64,000 bases of DNA from positions 316,612-380,611 of the forward strand of contig NZ_BAAADS010000018.1 of assembly GCF_039522605.1 (NCBI RefSeq), read 5' to 3'. Positions 43,476 through 51,152 of this stretch are shown here, piece by piece. The translations under genes were made by a program, and so were the position numbers. The stretch comes from Lentibacillus siamensis (lineage in GTDB: Bacteria; Bacillota; Bacilli; Bacillales; Amphibacillaceae). Under the pieces are notes generated by a model. That model searched no databases, was not told the DNA's origin, and saw only the letters and a list, made by a program, of their open reading frames with translations. Position 1 is the first letter of the stretch; each line of letters opens with the position of its first letter.

Positions 43476-43859
43476 ATGTCAATCGAAGTAGGCAGCAAGC
43501 TGCAGGGAAAGGTAACCGGTATTACCAATTTTGGGGCCTTTGTTGATATAGGCGAAGGAAAAACCGGATTGGTACACATTAGTGAGGTTGCCGACAACTA
43601 TGTTAAAGACATTAATGATCACCTGAGCGTCGGCGAAGAAGTGACAGTAAAGGTTATCAATGTTGAAAAGGATGGCAAGATTGGTTTATCCATCAAAAAG
43701 GCCAAGGATAGACCGGCGCGCTCAAGAAATAATCGTGATCGCGGAGAATCTTTTGAATCCAAAATGAATAAGTTTCTGAAGGATTCAGAAGACCGTTTAG
43801 CCTCATTAAAGAAGCACACCGAATCCAAACGGGGAGGTCGAGGTGCTAAAAGAGGATAA
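43476..43859 (+). CDS. yabR: S1-domain RNA-binding protein YabR
   Basis: A 127-residue protein with one N-terminal S1 domain (LQGKVTGITNFGAFVDIGEG, GLVHISEVADNYV, IGLSIKKAK) and a basic, low-complexity tail rich in Arg/Gly. It matches general stress protein 13-like YabR. A role with the ribosome is likely but unproven. AAGGAGGAG precedes the ATG. Confidence 0.92.
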   Translation: MSIEVGSKLQGKVTGITNFGAFVDIGEGKTGLVHISEVADNYVKDINDHLSVGEEVTVKVINVEKDGKIGLSIKKAKDRPARSRNNRDRGESFESKMNKFLKDSEDRLASLKKHTESKRGGRGAKRG

Positions 43860-43899
43860 AAGCTGCTGTCTATTAATAATGCTCTATGCACGATAAATT

Positions 43900-43943
43900 A
43901 AAAAAGCAGGTATCACTTTTTGATAAGTGGTACCTGCTTTTTT
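43900..43943. terminator. Bidirectional terminator after yabR
   Basis: GCAGGTATCACTT and AAGTGGTACCTGC pair (one mismatch), with A runs before and T runs after. Confidence 0.88.
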
Positions 43944-43950
43944 GTGTACA

Positions 43951-44092
43951 TTCGCTTTTCTCCCTGCCGTCCAGGATCGCTCCGGGCGGATGCTTTCACT
44001 GCCAGCATAACGTAAACTAGCGGCGGAAATACACGTAGACTCCTGGGGGGCTCACCAGCCGCCCCAGGAAAGCGAAGTGTATTTCCGGAGCG
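43951..44092. repeat. Composite family P element
   Basis: The right part (44024-44092) is a short complete element: GGAAATACACGTAGACTCCT ... GCGAAGTGTATTTCCGG, with terminal repeats GGAAATACAC / GTGTATTTCC and an inner CCTGGGG / CCCCAGG stem. To its left lies an inverted fragment of the same family (reverse complement of ATGCTGGCAGTGAAAGC). The region between yabR and the tRNA holds no gene. Confidence 0.75.
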
Positions 44093-44185
44093 GTGTGATA
44101 GCGCTTGTTTTTTAATATTATTCCGCGGTTTACAAATTAGGATTATTGTCAAAAACAACAATTTGTAATGAAAACAGTCAAATTC

Positions 44186-44244
44186 AAAAAACTGCCCCGG
44201 GAACAACATTCACAATTTGGATGTTATTTCAGGGACAGTTTTTT
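44186..44244. terminator. Terminator of tRNA-Met (minus strand), probably bidirectional
   Basis: AAAAAACTGCCCC ... GGGACAGTTTTTT encloses an AACATTC/GATGTT helix. It lies just beyond the 3' end of the tRNA. Confidence 0.8.
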
Positions 44245-44252
44245 ATCATATA

Positions 44253-44326
44253 TAGCGGCGGAGGGGATCGAACCCACGACCTCACGGGTATGAACCGTAC
44301 GCTCTCGCCAGCTGAGCTACGCCGCC
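44253..44326 (-). tRNA. tRNA-Met (anticodon CAT)
   Basis: Read on the minus strand the cloverleaf is complete: acceptor GGCGGCG / CGCCGCT (G1-T72 wobble), D-arm GCTCAGCTGGCGAGAGC, anticodon arm TACGG-TTCATAC-CCGTG, and T-arm with GTTCGATC. The anticodon is CAT and the sequence closely resembles the B. subtilis elongator tRNA-Met found near spoIIE. It lacks the C1:A72 mismatch of an initiator. CCA is not encoded. It is transcribed opposite to its neighbours from its own promoter. Confidence 0.95.
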
Positions 44327-44345
44327 AAAATTAATCACAAATGAT

Positions 44346-44374
44346 ATATTACAACAGCAGACGGGCAGTGTCAA
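44346..44374 (-). promoter_or_regulatory. Sigma-A promoter of tRNA-Met
   Basis: On the minus strand: TTGACA (44374-44369), 17 bases, TAATAT (44351-44346). Confidence 0.8.
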
Positions 44375-44460
44375 TAATAATTTTTAAAAATACAGTCCTT
44401 CGAGAGAAAATTGTTAACGGTTAGACGGTTAGACATCAGTAAACAGATTACGGTAGCAGT

Positions 44461-44497
44461 TGTAGAATATCGCTTGTCCAGGCAGAAAGCAGTCGAA
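44461..44497. promoter_or_regulatory. Possible Spo0A boxes upstream of spoIIE
   Basis: TGTAGAA (44461-44467) and AGTCGAA (44491-44497) each differ by one base from the 0A box TGTCGAA and lie 27-63 bases before the spoIIE -35. Confidence 0.55.
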
Positions 44498-44523
44498 CGA
44501 TTTTTTGATTTCGTCTGCTTGTT

Positions 44524-44556
44524 TTGACAAAAAAAGAATGCATATTGTGTTTTAAT
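44524..44556 (+). promoter_or_regulatory. spoIIE promoter with 21-bp spacer
   Basis: TTGACA, 21 bases, TTTAAT. The overlong spacer is the known peculiarity of the Spo0A-activated sigma-A promoter of B. subtilis spoIIE. Confidence 0.75.
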
Positions 44557-44581
44557 GTCTTTAAGAAGGAGTGATTTGGAT

Positions 44582-47032
44582 ATGATGGATTCAATTCCAC
44601 GAGCGGAATCTAAGGGGATTGGTGTTAATAACAATCAATTGCACAGACTGCGTATGAAGATTTCTTCAAAGACTAAATCATTTTTGTTTGAAAGGGGCTG
44701 GTTGTTTTATTTAGTAGGATTTCTGCTGGGACGGGCAGTCATCCTTGATGCTGTGTCACCGTTTGCTGTGGCATTTTTAGCGACTATTTGGATCATTCAC
44801 CGGGACAAGGCCGCTAAAGTAATGCTGGCAGTAATTGCAGGGGCACTTACCTATTCCGTTTTCCATGCAATTTATATTGCGCTTGCAATGGCTGTTTTTA
44901 TCTTTCTGGCCGGGATTTTCAAACGGGTTAAAAAACAGCAAGTGTTCATCCCACTATTTGTTTTTCTTTCCGCAGTGGCACCCCGCCTGTGTGTCTATTC
45001 CATAACAGGCCAATTGTCATCGTATGAATGGATGCTCCTGTTTGTCGAAGGAGTACTTGGCACGGTTCTGATATTAATTTTTATGCAGAGCATTCCGTTA
45101 TTATCACCAAAACGGTATAAACCGGCTTTAAAGAATGAAGAAATTATATGTATGATTATTTTGCTGGCATCGATCTTGACCGGTACGATCGGCTGGGAAA
45201 TATATAATGCATCTGTTGAGCAGATTTTTTCCCGGTATTTTGTCATGATGCTTGCTTTTGTCGGAGGTGCGGCCATCGGATCAACGGTAGGCGTTGTCGC
45301 TGGTCTGATTCTGTCACTGGCGAACGTGGCGAATCTCTACCAGATGAGTTTGCTGGCATTCTCCGGACTTCTGGGCGGATTGCTTAAAGAAGGGAGTAAA
45401 GTTGGCGTGGCAATCGGACTTTTTGTCGGCACGTTTTTAGTTGGTATTTACGGCGAGTTACATACACTTGTCCCTTCACTTATGGAGTCATCAATAGCCG
45501 CATTGTTGTTTTTCCTGACTCCCGCGAGCTGGTCCAGAAAGCTGTCAAAGTACATCCCGGGTACTGAGGAACATTCAAATGAACAGGAACAATATTTGCA
45601 GAAGGTGCGAAACGTAACGGCCAAGCGGGTGGAACAGTTTTCGGATGTTTTTGAAGCGCTGTCAAAAAGTTTTGCTATCTCGGAAAAACCTGCGGAAGAT
45701 CATCGGAACTCTAGCCGTGAAACAGATTATTTTTTAAGTCAGGTGACAGAAAAGACGTGTCAGTCCTGCTTTATGAAGGACCGCTGCTGGCAGAAACAAT
45801 TTGACCGAACCTACTCATTAATGGAGGGGTTGAAAGATGAATTGTCAGAAGGGAACATACCAAACCGGAAACTTATCAACGATTTTGAAAATCATTGTGT
45901 TAAATCGAAAAAAGTGGTCGATACGATTAAGGAAGAAGTATCGTTTTTTGAGGCAAATAAGCGTTTGAAAAAACAGGTTATGGAAAGTAAACAGTTTGTA
46001 GCGGATCAGCTCCAGGGTGTATCGGAGGTGATGGAGGACTTTGCATCTGAGATATTGAAGGAACGGCAGCATCATGAACAGCAGGAAATGCAAATTGTTC
46101 ATATGTTAAAGCAAATGGGGATCACACTGGAGAAACTGGATATTTACCGGCTGGACAAAGGAAATGTGGATATTGAAATGACCGTTTCCTTTTATGACTA
46201 TCACGGGGAAGGGTCAAAATTGATTGCCCCGGTACTGTCAGATATTTTAAATGAAATGATTGTTGTAAAACACGAAGAAGTATCACCATTTCCAAACGGG
46301 TATTGTTACCTGATTTTTGGTTCGGCAAAAGAATTCGTAATTGATACAGGCATTGCCAATGCTGCAAAGGGCGGCGGATTGGTTTCGGGGGATAGTTTCA
46401 AGACAATTGAACTTGGTGAAGGAAAGTATGCGATGGCAATAAGTGACGGGATGGGCAATGGTCAGCGGGCGAGCGAGGAGAGTAAAGAAACACTACGGCT
46501 GCTGCAGCAGATTTTGCAGACAGGGATACCGGAACGTGTAGCTATTAAATCGATTAATTCTATTCTGGCTTTGCGATCAACAGATGAGATGTTTGCAACA
46601 CTGGATTTAGCTGTCGTGAATTTGCACAATGCGTTTGTTCGTTTTCTTAAAATTGGATCGACACCAAGCTTCATTAAACGGGGTAATGAAATGATTAAAG
46701 TGGAAGCAAGCAACCTGCCAATGGGAATCATACAGGAGTTTGACGTTGATATCGTAGGGGAGCAGCTGATGAATGAAGATATCCTGATTATGATGAGTGA
46801 TGGCATATTTGATGGGCCAAAGCATATTGAAAATACAGATGTCTGGATCAAACGCAAGATACGGGAAATGAAAACGGACGATCCTCAGGAAATAGCTGAT
46901 TTGCTGCTTGAGGAGGTTGTCCGTACCAGATCAGGCGACATTGACGATGACATGACGGTTGTGGCTGCAAAAATTGTTAAGAACTCACCACAATGGGCTA
47001 CGATACCCTACTATTCAAACGAAGCGCAGTAA
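44582..47032 (+). CDS. spoIIE: Stage II sporulation serine phosphatase SpoIIE
   Basis: Dephosphorylates SpoIIAA to free sigma-F in the forespore and interacts with FtsZ at the polar septum. The 816 residues (B. subtilis 827) have about ten membrane spans in 40-320, a central regulatory/FtsZ-binding region with CQSCFMKDRCWQKQF, and a C-terminal PP2C domain (from about 590: AMAISDGMGNGQRASEES, LMMSDGIFDG, DIDDDMTVVAAKI) with its metal-binding Asp residues. AAGGAGTGAT precedes the ATG at 44582. Confidence 0.96.
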   Translation: MMDSIPRAESKGIGVNNNQLHRLRMKISSKTKSFLFERGWLFYLVGFLLGRAVILDAVSPFAVAFLATIWIIHRDKAAKVMLAVIAGALTYSVFHAIYIALAMAVFIFLAGIFKRVKKQQVFIPLFVFLSAVAPRLCVYSITGQLSSYEWMLLFVEGVLGTVLILIFMQSIPLLSPKRYKPALKNEEIICMIILLASILTGTIGWEIYNASVEQIFSRYFVMMLAFVGGAAIGSTVGVVAGLILSLANVANLYQMSLLAFSGLLGGLLKEGSKVGVAIGLFVGTFLVGIYGELHTLVPSLMESSIAALLFFLTPASWSRKLSKYIPGTEEHSNEQEQYLQKVRNVTAKRVEQFSDVFEALSKSFAISEKPAEDHRNSSRETDYFLSQVTEKTCQSCFMKDRCWQKQFDRTYSLMEGLKDELSEGNIPNRKLINDFENHCVKSKKVVDTIKEEVSFFEANKRLKKQVMESKQFVADQLQGVSEVMEDFASEILKERQHHEQQEMQIVHMLKQMGITLEKLDIYRLDKGNVDIEMTVSFYDYHGEGSKLIAPVLSDILNEMIVVKHEEVSPFPNGYCYLIFGSAKEFVIDTGIANAAKGGGLVSGDSFKTIELGEGKYAMAISDGMGNGQRASEESKETLRLLQQILQTGIPERVAIKSINSILALRSTDEMFATLDLAVVNLHNAFVRFLKIGSTPSFIKRGNEMIKVEASNLPMGIIQEFDVDIVGEQLMNEDILIMMSDGIFDGPKHIENTDVWIKRKIREMKTDDPQEIADLLLEEVVRTRSGDIDDDMTVVAAKIVKNSPQWATIPYYSNEAQ

Positions 47033-47125
47033 TTTGCAAAAAATAACGTCCTGGCGTGTCCGTTAAGGTATATTCTTCCAAACTATTGGTGATGATGATA
47101 GTGGAATTGATGGGAGGTATGCTGC

Positions 47126-47866
47126 ATGAAAAAAGGCACGCTAAAGCAAATATTACTGATTACGGATGGTTGTTCAAACAAAGGAGAAAATCCTGCAGCG
47201 ACTGCCGCCCTTGCGTATCAGCAGGGAATCTCGGTAAATGTAATAGGGATTATGGAAGACGATCAGACGGAGCAGCCTGAGGGATTTCAGGAAGTGGAAG
47301 AAATTGCAATGTCGGGAGGCGGTGTCAGTCAGATTGTTTATAAGCAGTCTTTGTCACAAACAGTGCAAACGGTGACACAGCAGGCAATGACCCAGACGAT
47401 ACAGGGTTTTGTCAATAAGGAGTTAAAGCAAATACTGGGCTCCGAACAGTCAATGGAAGATATTGAACCTGAAAAACGTGGAGAAATTATGGAAGTTGTT
47501 GAGGATATGGGCGAGACCTGTGATTTGGAAGTACTTGTAATGGTTGACACAAGTGCAAGTATGCATAACAAGCTGCCGACAGTAAAAGAGGCGCTGATTG
47601 ATTTGTCTGTCAGCCTGAATGCACGTATCGGCCGCAATCGCTTTTGTATTTACAGTTTTCCGGGCAGACGCACGGAAATTCAGAAAGTATTTGACTGGTC
47701 GCCAAAGCTTGACTCCATTTCAACAGTTTTTCCCAAATTGACCAGTGGGGGGATTACCCCGACAGGACCGGCTATCCGCGAAGCAATCTATCAGTTTAGC
47801 CGGAAAAGCGTGTTAAGGAGTTTCGAGGATGAAGATGAACAAGGCACAGAAGAAGCCTGGAACTGA
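47126..47866 (+). CDS. yabS: von Willebrand factor A-like protein YabS
   Basis: A 246-residue protein whose N-terminal part (LKQILLITDGCSNKGENP) and later VMVDTSASMHNKLP (a DxSxS metal-site motif) indicate a VWA-like fold. It lies between spoIIE and the kinase yabT in Bacillaceae and is expressed in sporulation in B. subtilis; no function is known. GGGAGG precedes the ATG. Its last 38 bases overlap yabT. Confidence 0.88.
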   Translation: MKKGTLKQILLITDGCSNKGENPAATAALAYQQGISVNVIGIMEDDQTEQPEGFQEVEEIAMSGGGVSQIVYKQSLSQTVQTVTQQAMTQTIQGFVNKELKQILGSEQSMEDIEPEKRGEIMEVVEDMGETCDLEVLVMVDTSASMHNKLPTVKEALIDLSVSLNARIGRNRFCIYSFPGRRTEIQKVFDWSPKLDSISTVFPKLTSGGITPTGPAIREAIYQFSRKSVLRSFEDEDEQGTEEAWN

Positions 47867-48749
47867 TCTTTTGCCGGGGACAGTGATCACCGGCAAATGG
47901 CATAAAACGCGATACACAATCAGAAAAAAGCTTGGCAGTGGTGCGGTTGGCAGTGTATATTTGTGTGAGTATAACGGAAATATGGCAGCACTGAAAATAA
48001 GCGAAAAAAGCGCATCGATAACGATGGAAGTAAACGTTCTGAAGGCGTTTCAAAAGGTCCAGGGAAGCCGCCTTGGGCCTTATTTGCTTGATGTTGATGA
48101 TGTTGAGTACAGAAATGGATCTATTCATTCCTTTTATGTGATGGAGTACATGCAAGGAGAATTATTGACAAATTTTATTATTCGACATGGAAGGGAATGG
48201 ATTGGTGTCTTTTTGCTGCAATTGCTTGATGATCTGGAGAAACTCCATGATAATGGTTGGGTGTTTGGTGATTTTAAAACGGAAAACCTGCTAGTTATCC
48301 CATCACCACCCAGAGTGCGCTGGATTGATGTTGGTGGAACCACTCAAATCGGCAGGTCGGTCAAGGAGTATACGGAATTTTATGACCGAGGCTATTGGGG
48401 TATGGGATCGAGAAAAGCCGAACCGAGCTATGACCTTTTTGCACTTGTTATGGTGTTTTTATCTGTCTGTTATCCTAAGCGTTTTGAAAGAGGAGCAAAT
48501 CCACAAGCAACCCTTCTGAAAAAACTAGATGATGCAAAGCTGTTAGCTGTTTATAAAGGTCCATTGAAAAAGGCAGCGTTGGGACGATACCAATCAAGTG
48601 CACAAATGAAAAGTGATGTTACAAAGATACTGAACAATATTCGGAGTTCAAGGTCCGATAACCATACTGGAAAAGAATCATTATTTATGGAAACAGGAGG
48701 AATAGCAGCTGTCTCCGCATTATTTTATCTTACATCATTGTTGCTGTAG
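47829..48749 (+). CDS. yabT: Hanks-type serine/threonine kinase YabT, C-terminal membrane anchor
   Basis: A 306-residue kinase. The Gly loop is LGSGAVGSVYLCEY, the Lys is in MAALKISE, the catalytic loop is VFGDFKTENLL (Asp and Asn kept, His-Arg replaced by Phe-Gly), and the metal motif is DVG rather than DFG in RWIDVGGTTQIG. The last 20 residues are hydrophobic (AAVSALFYLTSLLL), forming a single membrane anchor. B. subtilis YabT is a forespore DNA-activated kinase that phosphorylates RecA. GGAG lies before the ATG at 47829. Confidence 0.92.
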   Translation: MKMNKAQKKPGTDLLPGTVITGKWHKTRYTIRKKLGSGAVGSVYLCEYNGNMAALKISEKSASITMEVNVLKAFQKVQGSRLGPYLLDVDDVEYRNGSIHSFYVMEYMQGELLTNFIIRHGREWIGVFLLQLLDDLEKLHDNGWVFGDFKTENLLVIPSPPRVRWIDVGGTTQIGRSVKEYTEFYDRGYWGMGSRKAEPSYDLFALVMVFLSVCYPKRFERGANPQATLLKKLDDAKLLAVYKGPLKKAALGRYQSSAQMKSDVTKILNNIRSSRSDNHTGKESLFMETGGIAAVSALFYLTSLLL

Positions 48750-48965
48750 TACATCGATCATTGCAGCATGTACAGGCTGTGGATTAGATAAACCAGACTT
48801 GATGTTTCGCTTTTGCTGGGAATTGAATATGTGGTACCATAGAGACAATATATCTGGAATAGTTTTGCATATAAAAAAGTATACATACATCTTATGGTAT
48901 GCGTGCAGCTAAGGTCCCCGCCATGGCATTATGCCAAGATTTCTAACATGGAGATGGATAGGAAA

Positions 48966-50351
48966 ATGATTGAAAAAGTGCAGGCGTTTATGCAGCAGCA
49001 TCAATTGCTGAAAAAAAATTCAACTGTATTAATTGGTGTGTCAGGCGGTCCGGATTCCATGGCCCTGCTTCATTTTTTTAACAGTGTCAGGGAAGAGTGG
49101 AATCTTACCATTATTGCTGTATCAGCTGATCATCAGCTGCGTGGCCGGGAATCGTTAAGCGATCTTGAATATGTCCGGGGTGTTTGTGATAAATGGAATA
49201 TTGAATTTGTTGGAACCTCATTGGATGTTCCATCGTATAAATCAGAAGAGCAGCTTGGAACGCAGACAGCAGCCAGAAATCTGAGGTACGCATTTTTTGA
49301 AGACCAGATGTATCGATATAACGCGGATTGTCTTGCGCTTGGTCATCATGGTGACGATCAGGTGGAAACAATGTTGATGGCATTTGTCAGATCAGCCGAA
49401 CCTGCATCATTCGCAGGCATTCCGGTTAAGCGCCGTTTTGCTGAAGGTATGATTATCCGGCCCTTTCTCTGTTTGACGAAGGATGAACTGGAGGTGTATT
49501 GCGGGCAATACGGCATCATACCCAGAAGGGACCCCTCCAATGAAGAAACGATTTATACGAGAAACTTTTTTCGAAAAAAACTGCTCCCATTGCTAAAAGA
49601 AAAAAACCGCAATATACATAATACTGTACAGCATTTAAGCGAGGCACTTCAGGAAGATGAGCGGTTTTTGATGGATGAGGCAGAAAAGATGGTAAAGGAT
49701 ATTGTGAATGTTGACAGGGAAAATAAAAAAGTCTCGTTTCAAAGCACGGAATTTTCCGCGTTTCCCCATTCTTTACAAAGGCGTGCCTATCATCTAATAT
49801 TAAATTATCTATATGAAAAATTACCCAAAAATCTGTCGTATGTGCATGAAAAAAGTTTTTTCGATTTACTGCATAAATCATCCGGAAATACACAAATTGA
49901 TTTTCCCTGCAGTCTGAAGTTGAAGAAAATGTACAAAACTTTTGTTTTCGGTTTTGCGGATAATTACGAGAAACCGATGCCAACCCCGGCAACAATCGAA
50001 ATCCCGGGAAAGAAACACTGGTATGGCGGGACAATAACAGCTTTTTATACTGACAGTCCCGATGACCGAACTGATATGCATTATGCATGTGACAGTGCAG
50101 CGGTCGCCTTGCCGTTACATATTCGAACGCGCCGGGATGGAGACAGAATGTGCTGGAAAGGGCTGCAGGGGAGTAAGAAATTAAAAGATATCTTTATCGA
50201 TGCAAAAGTAGCGCTTACAGAACGGGATACCTGGCCGGTCGTTGTCGATGATAACGGAACAGTTCTGTGGCTGGTCGGACTGAAAAAAGGAATTCCCGAC
50301 CAAAAAATGGAGCATAATGACACATACATCCAGCTAATCTTTGGCAGATAA
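48966..50351 (+). CDS. tilS: tRNA(Ile)-lysidine synthetase
   Basis: Converts C34 of tRNA-Ile(CAT) to lysidine so that it reads AUA. The 461-residue protein has the N-type ATP pyrophosphatase loop VSGGPDS (25-31), GHHGDDQVETML, and the C-terminal substrate-binding domains. Several close ATGs exist (48948, 48954, 48966); the last gives the family N-terminus. The 216 bases upstream show nothing else. hpt follows, a conserved pair. Confidence 0.94.
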   Translation: MIEKVQAFMQQHQLLKKNSTVLIGVSGGPDSMALLHFFNSVREEWNLTIIAVSADHQLRGRESLSDLEYVRGVCDKWNIEFVGTSLDVPSYKSEEQLGTQTAARNLRYAFFEDQMYRYNADCLALGHHGDDQVETMLMAFVRSAEPASFAGIPVKRRFAEGMIIRPFLCLTKDELEVYCGQYGIIPRRDPSNEETIYTRNFFRKKLLPLLKEKNRNIHNTVQHLSEALQEDERFLMDEAEKMVKDIVNVDRENKKVSFQSTEFSAFPHSLQRRAYHLILNYLYEKLPKNLSYVHEKSFFDLLHKSSGNTQIDFPCSLKLKKMYKTFVFGFADNYEKPMPTPATIEIPGKKHWYGGTITAFYTDSPDDRTDMHYACDSAAVALPLHIRTRRDGDRMCWKGLQGSKKLKDIFIDAKVALTERDTWPVVVDDNGTVLWLVGLKKGIPDQKMEHNDTYIQLIFGR

Positions 50352-50366
50352 AACTTACTTACTGAT

Positions 50367-50408
50367 CACCGCAACTAAAGCCTTGGTTACAACCGGGTTT
50401 CTAAAGTA
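50367..50408 (+). repeat. Family H2 hairpin repeat, partial copy 3
   Basis: GCAACTAAAGCCTTGGTTAC followed by AACCGGGTTTCTAAAG resembles the second half of the 9793 copy (GCAACTATGGCTGTCACC ... CAACCAAGTTTTCTAA). GGTTACAACC-type pairing is weaker here. Confidence 0.5.
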
Positions 50409-50426
50409 ATTCGGAGGAGGGACAGC

Positions 50427-50972
50427 ATGCATCATGATATTGAAAAAATATTAATTACAGAGGAAGAGATTGCGCAAAAATGTGCGGAACTTGGCAAGCA
50501 GCTAACGGAGGAATACGATGGGAGATTCCCACTGGCGATTGGCGTTCTAAAAGGGGCAATGCCTTTCATGTCAGATATTCTGCGTCGTATGGAAACGCAT
50601 CTGGAAATGGATTTTATGGATGTGTCCAGCTACGGTGGCAAAATGCGATCCTCTGGTGAGGTCAAGATTGTAAAAGACTTGGATACGAAGGTGGAAGGCC
50701 GTGATTTGTTAATCATTGAAGATATTATCGACAGCGGACTGACACTGAGTTATCTGGTGGATTTGTTCAAATACCGTAAAGCAAACTCCATCAAAATCGT
50801 TACCTTGCTTGATAAGCCATCCGGGCGCACTGCCCATATTAAGGCGGACATTGTCGGTTTTGAAGTGCCCAATGAATTTGTTGTAGGTTATGGACTGGAT
50901 TATGAGGAAAAATACCGCAACCTCCCATATATCGGAGTACTGAAGCCGAAGATCTACGGCGGTGAGGAATAA
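50427..50972 (+). CDS. hpt: Hypoxanthine-guanine phosphoribosyltransferase
   Basis: Salvages hypoxanthine and guanine with PRPP. The 181 residues (B. subtilis 180) contain LKGAMPFMSDILRRM, DFMDVSSYGG and the PRPP motif LLIIEDIIDSGLTL. CGGAGGAGGGA precedes the ATG. In B. subtilis the TilS-HprT complex also activates ftsH transcription; the same order is kept here. Confidence 0.95.
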   Translation: MHHDIEKILITEEEIAQKCAELGKQLTEEYDGRFPLAIGVLKGAMPFMSDILRRMETHLEMDFMDVSSYGGKMRSSGEVKIVKDLDTKVEGRDLLIIEDIIDSGLTLSYLVDLFKYRKANSIKIVTLLDKPSGRTAHIKADIVGFEVPNEFVVGYGLDYEEKYRNLPYIGVLKPKIYGGEE

Positions 50973-51074
50973 GAGCAGCAGACCTATCTATAAATTCTTG
51001 AAACACAATAAAACCCATTAATCCGGGAAAGCCTAAACAGTCTGAAAACATCACGAAATTGTAAGAGGAATTAG

Positions 51075-51117
51075 TTGTATTAGCACTTTTTTCTATGGTA
51101 CTATTCTATGGTACTAT
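51075..51117 (+). promoter_or_regulatory. ftsH promoter with duplicated -10 segment
   Basis: TTGTAT (51075), 18 bases, TACTAT (51099-51104). The 13-bp sequence CTATGGTACTATT is repeated immediately downstream, giving a second TACTAT at 51112-51117. Confidence 0.5.
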
Positions 51118-51152
51118 GTTTGTAGTTTTTCCCGTTTGGGAGGAGGTAAGGA

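Noticed and set aside
44146..44334. 62-codon frame over the tRNA region
   Set aside because: It spans the terminator and the tRNA-Met gene; a typical false frame across a tRNA.
49516..50088. Antisense reading frame of 190 codons inside tilS
   Set aside because: Opposite a conserved gene, Cys/His/Phe-rich shadow composition, no start signals.
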